A stretch of 23,783 nucleotides of DNA, from positions 90,952 to 114,734 of the forward strand of contig NW_014577832.1 in the NCBI RefSeq assembly GCF_000485595.1, written 5' to 3'. The notes under the pieces were generated by a model. The model saw nothing but the letters and a program-made list of their open reading frames with translations. It made no database searches and was not told the origin of the DNA. This DNA comes from Priapulus caudatus (Eukaryota; Priapulida; Priapulimorpha; Priapulimorphida; Priapulidae). The position numbers were made by a program, and so were the translations under genes. Positions 1 through 10,102 of this stretch are shown one piece after another; positions within the stretch are counted from its first letter, which is position 1; each line of letters begins with the position of its first letter.

Positions 1-92
1 ACAACGACGCATGAAATTAGGATTACGTCGTTGAGAATATTCTTTCTTACTTTAGGTTATGTAAACATGAGTACTTTCTTTCTTGTCTCTCG

Positions 93-95
<3 letters not shown>

Positions 96-126
<31 letters not shown>

Positions 127-129
127 CTC

Positions 130-178
<49 letters not shown>

Positions 179-210
179 ACTATAAATATTATATATATAT
201 ATCTGTGTGA
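96..210. repeat. CT then TA compound microsatellite
   Basis: A run of CT repeats (about 96-140) passes directly into TA repeats (141-202) with small interruptions. Bases 1-95 to its left are ordinary AT-rich sequence with no visible gene. Confidence 0.9.
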
Positions 211-420
211 ACGGCGGAAACCCCGAATGTGTGTGCCCATGGATTTGACACCTGTGTGTGTGTGTGGCCCTAACAGGATGTGGTTGTCGTGATGGTGTGT
301 CTGTCCGTGTGTGCTGCTGTGATGTGCTATGTATGTGGTGTGTGGGCCTGGTTTGTGTTTGTGCTGTGTCGCGCGCGCTTGGCCTTCGTTGGTGCGGTAC
401 GCTCCGCTGCGCGCTCAGTG
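211..420. repeat. Interrupted GT-rich stretch at the start of copy 1
   Basis: Degenerate GT/TG repeats are interrupted by C and GC insertions. The matching copy 2 stretch (9460-9527) is shorter and more regular. This suggests expansion or sequencing noise in copy 1. Confidence 0.75.
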
Positions 421-1055
421 TGCAGTATTTTCGCGTGTACGCCTCTAGCGCTAATCGAGCCATGAACAATTATTAATGATACGCCAACAATTCTGCTTAT
501 TACCGCTTGGCACATAATATCTCCAGAGTAAGCGAACAGCGTTTATGCCAACAGCGTAATATATATAACTTACACACACAACAACACCGGCCCGCCCGCA
601 TCTGCACATGCAAAAGCCTTCAAAACGCTAGGTTGGCCGCAATCGCCATACTAGAATGCATGCTAAATTACAGCAAATACGCCAAATCGAAATGCTATAA
701 AGTACGCATTCAAAGCCACGCTCCCCGATATGCCCCCCATTATGCTACGCGTCACGGGAAGAGAAACTACGGATGCGAATGCCGCTCCACCGCGAACACC
801 AACGTGCGGCATACACGTCAGCAGCTGCTGTATAGCATAGATACAGCTAAACTGGCGCCCTGTGCCAGGCACGCTATGCGATAACGCCCACGCCCCATCC
901 GTCTATCTGCTGCCTCAGCTAACTTGCATTACGCTTCACACTGCATGCCTAAAAGTTCCGTTTAAACTTCGGGCAAAGTGCGTGCTCATAGCCCGCCATA
1001 AAGTCAATGAAAGCGATCGGTTTTCGCGCTCGCTGCGTTCATAGCACGAGCAATG
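421..1055. other. Non-repetitive, non-coding part of the unit (copy 1)
   Basis: This is mixed-composition sequence with its counterpart at 9528-10097. Open frames of up to 125 codons exist here, but they are broken by indels in the other copy and resemble no family. I see no gene. Confidence 0.6.
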
Positions 1056-1358
1056 ATGGCGGGCGAGAGGATGAGAAAGGGGAGAGGGTCGCAGAAAAGT
1101 AGAGAGAGCTGAAGAGAGCAGGACAAGCAGAGTGAGCAAGGGAAAGGCGGAGAAGAATTAAGAGAGAAAGCAGAGCATAGACGAGCCAATGAAAGAGAAG
1201 AAGAGAGAGAGCAATCACGCAGAAGAGGAAGAGGGAGAGAACAGACGAGAACAGTGAATGAGAGGAGATGAGCGCGGAGAGAGACGAGAGAGGCCGAGGA
1301 GAGAGAGTATGACTGAGCCTGAAAGAGAGAGAGAGAGACAGCGTGGAAGAGGAGGAGC
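1056..1358. repeat. Homopurine GA tract 1, copy 1
   Basis: About 300 bp of GA/GAA sequence on the plus strand, with scattered C and T interruptions. The copy 2 counterpart at 10103-10348 is much purer. Long homopurine mirror-like tracts can form triplex (H-) DNA. Confidence 0.9.
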
Positions 1359-1805
1359 GCGCTGCGTTCTCTCTCGTCACTGACTCGCTCACTGACAAGG
1401 CTACACAGGTGATAGAGCGAGCTTAACATAAAACGTGGCAGCTTAGACACAATCGGATGTTTACGCGTATCGCGGCGATGTCAGCCAGAAACAACACTTA
1501 TGCATCAAAAAAATGTTGTCTGTCTTGGCGCGCGGTTTTTGCAGACAGGCTTCGCCGTTTGGATACCTCTGCCCGAATATAAGTAGGCTTATGCCGCTTG
1601 TGTCACGACATAGCCGTATGATTGCCCTCTCGTACAGTCATGGTTAGCTGACCGCATGCATATACGCCGCGCTTTACCGCGCGTCGGCATGGCGTGAGCA
1701 CCAAAAGCACACGTGCGAAGCGACGCGTTGCTCGTCGTCATGGCCAAATATACGCTGATTTCAGATGACGGCAGCAATCTGTGTTGGAAGAAGTGGCGTA
1801 AGGCT
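1359..1805. other. Spacer between the GA tracts, copy 1
   Basis: This is unique sequence matching 10349-10741. It includes a stretch reading ATATAAGTAGGC near 1578 that resembles a TATA box, but nothing else supports a promoter. No coding frame survives in both copies. Confidence 0.5.
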
Positions 1806-2092
1806 GAGAAAAAGAGAGAAGAGAATAGAGCGCCGCGAGAGCAAAGCCCCAGGACGAGAGAGAGAGAATAGTACGAGGAGGAGAGACAAGAGATAGAACG
1901 AGAAACGAGAACGACAGCGAGAAAGCAGACAGACAAGAGAGCAGACGAGAGAGCGGAGAGCAGAAGAGAAAGCGCAGAACACGAACGCGAGAGAGAGATG
2001 AGAGTGGCGAGAGGGGTGAGAGAGAGAGAGAGATGGAGAGAGAGACGAGAGAAGAGGAGAGAGAGAGAAGAGGGTGAGAGAGAAGAGAGCAG
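1806..2092. repeat. Homopurine GA tract 2, copy 1
   Basis: About 285 bp of GA-rich sequence with irregular C/T interruptions. It matches 10742-10995 in copy 2, where the last part is nearly pure GA. Confidence 0.9.
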
Positions 2093-2765
2093 GATCCTAG
2101 TATACCAATAGGCAAGTAATGTAGAACCGCGGCGCTACTTCTGCATATTGACTGCATAGCTACCCCTCTTGCAATATATATCAATTACCGCATGAGAAAT
2201 AGGCGAGCAAATCATTGGTCTGTGGTGACGTGAATAACGCATTTATTCGCTTAAGCGTATGCTATTGAAATCTCCTAAAGTTTACCCGTTTTTATACGAG
2301 GTTGCCGCGAGAGGAAGAAATCGTCGTTATGTATTCAGGTTATGACCTACAAACTGATTTCGGTTGATGTGTATTATGATCTGCAAACACAATTTGCGCC
2401 TTCATTCGTACGAGTGATCATTACGTTGACCTGCACTTTTCGACTCATGTTAGATCCTCAACTGCGGGAAATCGGAAAACAAAACCGGAGCAAATATTTT
2501 TTCGCTCACACTACACAACCTTCTTAGCGCGATATTTTCTGTATATATACCTCGGTAGCAATTATTATAGATTATACTATATATATATATTATAAAGTAT
2601 GGGATTATTAGCATTAAGATGATCAAATCGACGTCCATTCGACAGCTAAGTAACACCGCATGTTATCACCCAAGTCTCTAGACGCCTTTTTAATTTAAGC
2701 TTTCGCTACACTTCAGAACTTCACCAAGCAATGTTTCATCAGCGATCATAACAACAGTTTAATAG
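2093..2765. other. AT-rich non-coding stretch, copy 1
   Basis: This matches 10996-11635 in copy 2. It contains a short TA block near 2575-2595. The open frames here (for example 2342-2527) do not keep frame in copy 2. No gene is seen. Confidence 0.5.
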
Positions 2766-2769
2766 TAAC

Positions 2770-3480
2770 AAAGGAAACATACTAATAATATACGTAAACA
2801 TTTATACATTGCTATACTAATAATACATGTATGCAATTCTATACATATATCAATAATACATGTATTAACATTAATACATATATACGTAAACATACAAGCT
2901 ATAACATTTATACATATATACTAAATAATAACAAGTATACATTTAGTACATGTATACTAATAATACATGTATAACATTTAGTATCAATATACTAATAATA
3001 CATGGGTAGTACATTCATACATATATACTAATAATACAAGTATACATTGTATACATAATACTAACTAATACATGCTATTAATGATATACATATATACTAC
3101 CATAAATATAACGTCTAAACATTTATCACATTGCTATCACTAATAATATACGTAAATCATTTATACATTTGCTATACTAATAATATACGTAAACACATTT
3201 ATACATTCGGCTTATACTAATTGAATACACGTATACATTTATACATTGTATTACTAATAATACAAGTATACATTGTATACATATATACTACATAATAAAG
3301 TATACATTTATACATATATTACTAATAATACATGTATACATTTATACATATATACTAATAATACAATCTATACATGCTATGACAACTATTACAACTAATA
3401 CAAGTAGTACATTACAACATCATATTACGTAATAATACATGTTATACATATGTATACATATCTACTAATAAGTACATGCT
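2770..3480. repeat. AT-rich ~33-bp minisatellite, copy 1
   Basis: There are about 20 tandem units of about 33 bp, built as ACTAATAATA + a variable core + ATTTATACATATAT. The core alternates between ACATGTATAC, ACAAGTATAC and ATACGTAAAC types. The ATGTATACAT-type core is palindromic. Units are interrupted by small indels. Confidence 0.9.
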
Positions 3481-3540
3481 ATAGATGTGAGTATTAGCTC
3501 CTGATCATAAACAACTGCGTGACGCTAAGCTGCGCTAGCT

Positions 3541-3600
3541 TGATAATATATATATAATATATATATATATAATATATATAATATAATATATATATATAGG
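3541..3600. repeat. TA microsatellite, copy 1
   Basis: Interrupted TA/TAA dinucleotide block, with its counterpart at 12361-12414. Confidence 0.9.
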
Positions 3601-3920
3601 CTATACGACTATATATTACTACGTTATACGCTACTGCAATTATTTACATTTTTACGAATATTTTATTATGTAAAGACTTCAGCCGATACACTACGGCCCT
3701 TCGTAATAAGATTCCATTGATTAGTATCGATTGGAAATTCATCGATGATAATCGTCGAGATTGAACAGGGTATTTCATTATCATGGCAGCAGACGAACAT
3801 ACGTTGTTATATGCTTACAGAGCATGGCCAAACGCTACTTTTTTGTTCGGTCCGCCTTGCTTATGGCATAATAACCGAGGATTGTGTAATACGATACCGC
3901 TAAACCTATCGATAACGCGC
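3601..3920. other. Unique non-coding stretch, copy 1
   Basis: This matches 12415-12745. It has short conserved blocks such as the one at 3781-3808, which begins CATGGCAGCAGACGAA. No frame persists in both copies and no gene is recognised. Confidence 0.5.
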
Positions 3921-4146
3921 CGTACACACATACACACACACACCCCCGCCCACAGCACAACACACACACGACGCACACACGACAACTATTTCACACAGCA
4001 CTACACACACACACACACACAACACACACAGCACACAACACACACACAGCGCGGCGCGCGCCACGCACACACACACACGCGCGCACACCCCCACACACAC
4101 AGGGCACACACACACAACACACACACACACACGCACACACACACAT
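3921..4146. repeat. CA-rich microsatellite, copy 1
   Basis: Long CA repeats with GCGC interruptions. The counterpart is at 12755-12960. Open frames reading Thr/His on one strand and Val/Cys on the other are products of the repeat and not genes. Confidence 0.92.
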
Positions 4147-4174
4147 GTATTTTTTGTGGTTTCGCAGTGTAAAA

Positions 4175-4500
4175 ACCGCCGCGGACTAGCTAAACACATG
4201 GGACGGCCGCGGCGGGGATGAGCGGTACAGCGCGCGGGATCGGTGATGCCGCCTCCGCGCGCCGCCGCCGCCGCCCGCCTGCCTCGCCAGCAACGCCCCA
4301 GCTACAAACTACAGTACGCACGCGTTACTACTTCTCCGGACGCCCGACGCCGACGCCTCGCGTCAGCCTCCGCGCTAAAACTACATGTAACGCACGGCGC
4401 TTACTACTCCTCCGGACGCCATCGCTCGACGACGACGGCCGACAAAGAGCGCCGAGGGCAAGCAGAGACGTCCCGGCGCTGTGATTAGATACTAGCTTCA
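4175..4500. other. CpG- and GC-rich block, copy 1
   Basis: This 325-bp stretch is rich in GCCGCC and CGACG and contrasts sharply with the AT-rich surroundings. Its counterpart is at 12985-13320. It could be a CpG-island-like promoter or first exon, or just a GCC-repeat block. No shared reading frame supports a protein. Confidence 0.55.
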
Positions 4501-4889
4501 CCGCCATCGCTGGCGACATTATGCCAACAGATCGGTGCAGGTTTACGCGACCGCATATACGTCTTTATTCACGCTCTCCGCGGCAGATGCATTCACTTAA
4601 GATGACAGACGACGACGACGCATGTCGACAACTCGGCGTGTGCAATACCGCGAGCGCAAGCGTGACTGCCATGCGGGTATCCGCCAGCAGATAGGTATTA
4701 GGCTATAGGGCAACAGACACTGCGCCCTCATGCGCAAATCCGTTTGCTATTTGTTTCGCTTTAGTTTCTCGACGTCGTCGTCTGGCTTCGTTCGTCGTCC
4801 CGTGCTGTTTGGTGTTTGTGACGCCTGGCAGTTGTCGCGCACGTGCACTTTGTCGATATTCGCTTCGGGCGGTTGGCGTACGCGTAGGG
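4501..4889. other. CG-containing unique stretch, copy 1
   Basis: This matches 13321-13670. It includes a GACGACGACG run near 4609. No open frame survives in both copies and no gene is recognised. Confidence 0.45.
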
Positions 4890-5200
4890 CAATCGATCTC
4901 CCTCCACCACACCCCTGGCCCACCCACACCCCCCTCCCACCACACTCCCACACCCCTCCACCACACACCTCCACCACCCTCCCCACACCTCCAGCCACCC
5001 TTCCACCACACCTTCCCACCACCTCCCACACACCTTCCACACACCTGTCCACACCTTACCATCCACCTCTCTAAGCATACCTCGCCCCTCGCCGCCCTTC
5101 CTACCGGCCGCCCGCCTCTCCTTATCTCCCGCCCCTCCTCCTCCCAACTCCGCCTCCTCCACCCCTACTCCCGCCTTTCCCCCTCCAATCGCCCTGTTGA
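4890..5200. repeat. C-rich CCACCACACCCC-type low-complexity block
   Basis: Almost no G occurs on the plus strand across about 300 bp. Runs of CCACC, CACACC and CCCTCC dominate. The minus strand is therefore rich in G triplets and could form G-quadruplexes. Only the first few bases are present in copy 2 before its gap. Confidence 0.85.
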
Positions 5201-5284
5201 CATTTCCTACATAATTTAAACCACGACAATGCCACACCTTATTTCTCAAACGTCACAGGGCATATTAATAAAGAGAAGAAATAA

Positions 5285-5287
5285 ATA

Positions 5288-5319
<32 letters not shown>

Positions 5320-5355
5320 CAGTTATATATATATTATATATATCATATATATAAT
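5285..5355. repeat. TA microsatellite
   Basis: Interrupted TA block. It has no counterpart in copy 2 because of the gap. Confidence 0.9.
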
Positions 5356-6115
5356 GTACGCATTTATCTGGATTTTCGCTCGATTGCTTGTCCAACCGTA
5401 CACGTTACGTGTAATACAAAGGACATGACCTCCTTAAAAATTAATCGTGTCATGCCATTTGATTAAAATACGATTATTACTTTGCTACTTATTATTTATA
5501 TCATGAATCTCTATGCAAAACATTTCATGCATGGCCGCTTTTAGAGATTCGCGGCTAATGTAATACATCACAATAATATACAGCATCTATACTTGATTAC
5601 CTGAAGGACGGGCACGACATGCTTAGTTCACAAGTCACGTCAAAGGAATGATCTAATCGAAATTAAAATCTAAGTCTTAATTGTTTTAATCAGTAATACT
5701 CATGGGAATTTAAAAACAAATCGTAAAACGGCCGCCCCTCGATACTTTGTGAGAAACATAAGCCCAACATAAGGAATACTCCACGGGACATACTAAAATT
5801 ACAGTAAATAAAACCACATGCATAAAATCAGGCCACGGATTGATTGTCAATATCTAAATTAACTACATTAAACACGTGGGACTGTAAGACTATCTATCAA
5901 GTGACATATCTACATTAAATATCTACAGGCCTATCGTCAGATAACGATTGAAGAGTAAAGGACCGTATATGAGTGCCCTTAAGATCCATTATAGTATAAG
6001 ACCAACAACTCCGCTTTGGTCTGCCTTAGCAGTGGGGCAAAAAATATAAATTGTGATATTGTCGCGCTGATTAGTCATAGTATAGATACGCCGCTGTGTT
6101 TGAATCCTCTGTGCT
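5356..6115. other. AT-rich unique stretch with no visible gene
   Basis: About 760 bp of mixed AT-rich sequence, seen only in copy 1. No long frame, RNA gene or inverted repeat was noticed. It is more regular in texture than 240-5200, with fewer suspicious single-base insertions. Confidence 0.5.
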
Positions 6116-6117
6116 GA

Positions 6118-6297
6118 TCCTCTCTCTCTCTCTCTCTTCTCTTCTTCTCCTCTCTCTCTCTCTCTCTCTCTCGTCTCTCCCCCCCCTCTATCTCATTCTA
6201 TCTCTATCTCTCTATCTCTATCTCTCTCTCTATCTCTATCTTCTCTCTCGCTCTCCTCTCCTCTCCTCTCCTCTCGCCTTTCTCTCTCCTCTCTCTA

Positions 6298-6330
<33 letters not shown>

Positions 6331-6475
6331 ACTTTCTACTCTCCGCCCCCCTATGCTCTCTCCCCTCTCTCTTCGTCTCTTCTCTATCTCTAGTCTCTTC
6401 TCTCTATATCGATCTTATCTCCCCTTTCCTCCTTTCCCCTTGCTCTTTCTCTCTCTCTCTACTCACTCTCTCGCA

Positions 6476-6508
<33 letters not shown>

Positions 6509-6520
6509 GCTCTCGTGTCT
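6118..6520. repeat. Homopyrimidine CT tract (~400 bp)
   Basis: Nearly continuous CT/CTT/CCT sequence with a few A and G interruptions. The Ser/Leu-rich open frame over it is a repeat artefact. The counterpart in copy 2 would lie in the N gap. Confidence 0.93.
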
Positions 6521-7005
6521 CGCTACGACATCATAGGACGCCGGTTGTGCCGGGTACGCTATCGGATTCTAACACACTATGTCTTTGTGCCGTGCCACTC
6601 TGTTTGTCATTAACTGCCATAATGCGCCTGCCTTACCGTATTGAATCGGATGTTAAGTGGCCTCAGCGGCAGCAGCTAATTTACTTAGCAATAATCCGGC
6701 TACTTAATCTCTGTGCATTATAATGCAGCATGATATTGGATATCTATTCGAATCAATACGGGAAAGGTTAATTGCAAATACACATTCACGCAACGCACGT
6801 ATACTGTATGACGATAGAATCGCCAAGTATTGATATATACAGATTTAGGGAATTTTTAGCTGGAAATGTGTGGAAACAGGTGGATATAATATGCGCAGTT
6901 GATATGTGTTTAGCATAGGAACGTGTTCATATTGCAAAACTACTAGCTTAGACTGTTTGTACACAAGTAGGATGTAGCATACATGTTCCGTGCGCGGTTA
7001 CTTGC
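6521..7005. other. Unique non-coding stretch before the second CA tract
   Basis: From 6838 this aligns with copy 2 after the gap (13721 onwards). No gene is recognised. Confidence 0.5.
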
Positions 7006-7009
7006 GTTT

Positions 7010-7216
7010 ACACACATACAGACACCCACACGCACCCACAACACAAACACAAAACACACACACACAACACACAACACACATACACACACACACACCACAC
7101 ACACACACACACACAGATACACACAACACAGTTACACACGACACAGCTACACACAACACAGTTACACACGACACAGTTACACACGACACACGACACAGTT
7201 ACACACAACACACACA

Positions 7217-7254
<38 letters not shown>

Positions 7255-7266
7255 TACACATATACA
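7010..7266. repeat. CA microsatellite with ACACAGTT/ACACGACACAG sub-repeats, copy 1
   Basis: CA repeats contain a higher-order set of units reading GTTACACACGACACA. The copy 2 counterpart is at 13915-14190, where that sub-repeat order is no longer clear. Confidence 0.9.
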
Positions 7267-7330
7267 CGCAATTTATATAGATATATATATATAGATATAT
7301 ATACCCTGCTTCCATGTGCGTCTAAACACT

Positions 7331-7424
7331 ACAGTAGTAGTAGTAGTAGTAGTAGTAGCAGCAGTAGCAGTAGCAGTAGCAGTAGCAGTAGCAGTAGCAG
7401 TAGTAGTAGCAGTAGCAGTAGTAA
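7331..7424. repeat. AGT/AGC trinucleotide repeat, copy 1
   Basis: AGT triplets lead into alternating AGC-AGT units, nearly perfect over about 94 bp. The copy 2 version is about twice as long and irregular. Confidence 0.93.
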
Positions 7425-7745
7425 GGATTATGTTCATGTGTGCGTGCATGCGTGACTGTGTGCCCGGATGGATGACCATACTCGACATGCATTCCGTCAG
7501 TGATTTCGTGTTTGTTATTATGACCCGCCTAGAGCTTGACACGATGAGATTCTGCAAACACAAATCCTGTCATGTCGGAGTTTATATGTATACATCTGTT
7601 GGACATTTACCCATCCCAAGCCCACAGAGTGTGAGACCGCGTATGCCGCCACAAAAAATATTTTGACTGTGCGTACAGCGTGTGCATGCAACACGCATGC
7701 AAGCCGGTGCGTAGGAGCGCCATACTTCCGATATGTAGAGACAAG

Positions 7746-8105
7746 ATGGCGGAGGATTCGTGGATAGATATCTTATGCAAATTTACAAACAATTGCGGAG
7801 AAAATGCCGTTGCGCTACTGACAAGAAAGGGTTTCTATCCGCGAAAGAAGAACTGCTCAACGAACACGAACGAAATTTCACTTGCCGTTCGGAACAGTTT
7901 TCCTTTCTTTCTTGTTTGTACAAACGCGTTCACGTTTTCGTTCGCGCTTTCGAACCAGCTTTTTAAACCGCAGACGCTAAATTCTCGCGGCGTATTGAAC
8001 GTGAATCTCATTCATTCAGTTCTCGTTTCAGGCTTTCAGCTGCGCAATCATGTAAACCCCTGCGATCGCACTAAGCCGAACGCGCGCGCACGCGTGGCAT
8101 TCTAG
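7746..8105 (+). CDS. Doubtful short open frame (119 codons) in copy 1
   Basis: The frame begins ATGGCGG with a purine at -3 and reads MAEDSWIDIL, later GENAVALL, TNTNEIS and AVRNSFPFFL. The same phrases appear in one frame in copy 2 (14834-15064) in spite of several indels that cancel out. I recognise no family, and no domain, signal peptide or membrane segment is evident. After TNAFTF the copies fall out of frame. It may be chance, an exon fragment or an old element. Confidence 0.15.
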   Translation: MAEDSWIDILCKFTNNCGENAVALLTRKGFYPRKKNCSTNTNEISLAVRNSFPFFLVCTNAFTFSFALSNQLFKPQTLNSRGVLNVNLIHSVLVSGFQLRNHVNPCDRTKPNARARVAF

Positions 8106-8128
8106 TTTGGCTAGCGCGTAATCACGCC

Positions 8129-8297
8129 GTCGCGTTACGTTTCCTAATCATCGCTCGCTGCGGCGATGTAAGAGCATGCATGTCTGCCCACGTCTGCAAG
8201 AAATTCCGCGCCACCACAGCTGGGCAATGGTCGCGCATCGGCTTCCGTCTCTAGCTGGCGCGCTAATCCTAAGATGCGAACAGGGATTCTGTCACCT
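8129..8297. other. Copy-1-specific 169-bp segment
   Basis: The alignment between the copies stops after AATCACGC (8121-8128) and resumes at TCGTTCCAGATGC (8298). In between, this 169 bp is unrelated to the 280 bp at 15248-15527. I recognise no repeat family or gene here. Confidence 0.75.
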
Positions 8298-9070
8298 CGT
8301 TCCAGATGCATCGGAGAGAAATTAGGGCCGGTTCGCGGGGTCTCGCGCAACTCGCGAAGCGTTTAAATCGAAATCCGGGCCTGCCACGTCAAATTGGTCT
8401 TGCCAGCGATTCTGACAACCAAGTGTTACAAGTTAAGCTGCCATCATAAATCCTCGTAGACAGGCGACGATCGCGATGCGCACCGGTCGTGTCCTGCTAC
8501 GATCCGGGGGTTTGGAGGCAGACTAAGACGGTAGGTAACACCTGAACCTGACGCGGCGATTTCGCCAGCCTTTCACGTCGTTTAACTCGTGCTTTTATGT
8601 GCATTTTAGCCACATAAGAACGCCGAACGAAAGCCTGCTCTAGGCACGGCTGTAGTGCACTGTGCAGCATTGTCGCTGGCATGCAACGCCACTCCGCTCT
8701 GAATGGGTGCTCAAATGCTTAAGGCCTGCCAGACAAAGGTAAGATTTTGCGCGATCTGTGTTTCGCTGTAAAGAAGTTGTGATTCAGAGAGTGGTTCTTT
8801 GTAAGGTTAAGGTTGCCCAAAATAAACTATTTTGCTTTACTCTCGTGCTAGCGTTGTTACGTGGCGATCGAAATAGAATACTAGTATTCGTTGTTACTCG
8901 AAAATTAATATTACTTCTAATTTTGCGACTAGCGTAGTTTTTAGAACAGCTTACGTAACAATCGATAAAACATTATTCCGCATGGTAGCAACTGTTTTCA
9001 TAAATATGTGCACATAGTATATCATAATAATGTACACCGCACTATACAGGTTATCAAGAGCTCATAAATA
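8298..9070. other. Unique non-coding stretch before the MITE-like element, copy 1
   Basis: This matches 15528-16378. There is no long frame and no RNA gene recognised. Confidence 0.5.
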
Positions 9071-9360
9071 CCTAGAGTGTACAACGGGCAAAACGGGAAA
9101 ATAGTGTTATTTCACGGCAATATTATTCTACTTTGTAGGGAATATTGTGGATGCGAGGCGACGTGAGGCCTGTGGGAGGAGAAGTTTACGAGCCAATGTC
9201 TCAGCCTAGGAGTATCGTATTGACAAGCGGTTGGTCTTGTTTTTGAGAGCAAAGAATTCTGCTTAATGCAATACCATAAAATTACTCTTGCAGGCAAAGT
9301 AGAATAATATTGCCGTGAAATAGCACTATTTTTCCGTTTTTCCGTTATACACTCTTGAGG
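9071..9360. mobile_element. MITE-like element with ~65-bp terminal inverted repeats, copy 1
   Basis: The left end (9071-9135) starts CCTAGAGTGTACAACGGG and ends TATTATTCTACTTTG. The right end (9295-9360) is its reverse complement with about five mismatches and short gaps. The inner 160 bp has no coding capacity. A 290-bp non-coding element with long inverted ends is typical of non-autonomous DNA transposons. I could not settle a target-site duplication, so the superfamily is not assigned. Confidence 0.75.
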
Positions 9361-9437
9361 TTATTACATTCCTTACACTCTAATAAAGTAATGGCGTCAA
9401 TACCAAAATATCCGTGTTGGTCTGTCTCGGGTGCAAT

Positions 9438-9527
9438 ATATATATATATATATATAATGTGTGTGTGTGCCTGTTTGTGTTTGTGTGTGTGCGCGCGCTT
9501 GCGTGCGTGCGTACGTGTGCGCGCGTG
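9438..9527. repeat. TA then GT/GC microsatellite at the copy 1 / copy 2 junction
   Basis: TA repeats (9438-9457) run into GT, then GCGC/GTGC alternation. This is the joint between the two unit copies, so misjoining or unequal exchange here would be easy. Confidence 0.88.
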
Positions 9528-10102
9528 TGCAGTATTTCGCGTGTACGCTCTAGTCTATCGAGCATGAACAATTATTATGATACGCCAACAATTTGCTTAT
9601 TACCGCTTGCAATTAATATCTCCAGAGTAAATCGAACAGCGTTATGCCAACAGCGTATATATATACTATACACACAAAACACGCCCGCGATCTGCCATGC
9701 AGCTCAAACGCTGGTTGGCCGCAATCGATACTAATGGATGCTAAATTACAGCAAATACGCAATCGAAATGTTAAAGTAGCATTCAAAGCCACGCTCCCGA
9801 TATGCCCCCCATTATGCTACGGTCACGGGAAGAGAAACTCGGAGCGAAATGCGTCCACGGAACACAACGTGCGCATACAGTCAGCGCTGTGTATAGATAG
9901 ATACAGCTAAACTGCGCTGTGCAGGACGTTATGCGAATAGACGCCCACGCCCCATCCGTATCTGTGCCTCAGTAACTTGATTACGCTTCACACTGATGCT
10001 AAAATTTCCGTTTAAACTTCGGCAAGTGCGTCTAATAGGCGCCATAAAGTCATAAAGCGATCGGTTTTCGCGCTCGCTGGTTCATGCACGAGAATGAGGC
10101 GG
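9528..10102. other. Non-coding part of copy 2 matching 420-1055
   Basis: Shorter than its counterpart by scattered single bases. No conserved frame. Confidence 0.55.

Larger units (their letters stand above)
345..9440. repeat. Copy 1 of a ~9.1-kb tandem duplicated unit
   Basis: Long stretches recur in the same order and orientation about 9.1 kb to the right. Matched landmarks (copy 1 / copy 2) are: 420/9528, 727/9798, 1428/10409, 2330/11219, 2747/11620, 3490/12315, 3781/12598, 6841/13729, 7306/14243, 8128/15247, 8298/15528 and 9333/16690. The unit carries microsatellites, an AT-rich minisatellite, a GC block and a MITE-like element but no recognisable gene. The left edge is blurred in a GT-rich stretch (about 205-420). 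The region 4905-6840 has no counterpart in copy 2 because of the gap there. Confidence 0.93.

Noticed and set aside
1004-1450. Serine/leucine-rich frames over GA/CT tracts (also 1738-2184, 6096-6613, 10050-10430, 10705-11085)
   Set aside because: Products of GA/CT microsatellites with no domain and no conservation of frame between the copies.
1574-1590. TATA-like ATATAAGTAGGC in the unit
   Set aside because: No initiator, downstream frame or transcript signal, and TA-rich sequence is everywhere in the window.
3906-4199. Cysteine/valine-rich and threonine/histidine-rich open frames over CA/GT tracts (also 6990-7294, 12669-12959, 13802-14239, 16898-17535)
   Set aside because: Direct translation of dinucleotide repeats. 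Present on both strands and broken between copies.
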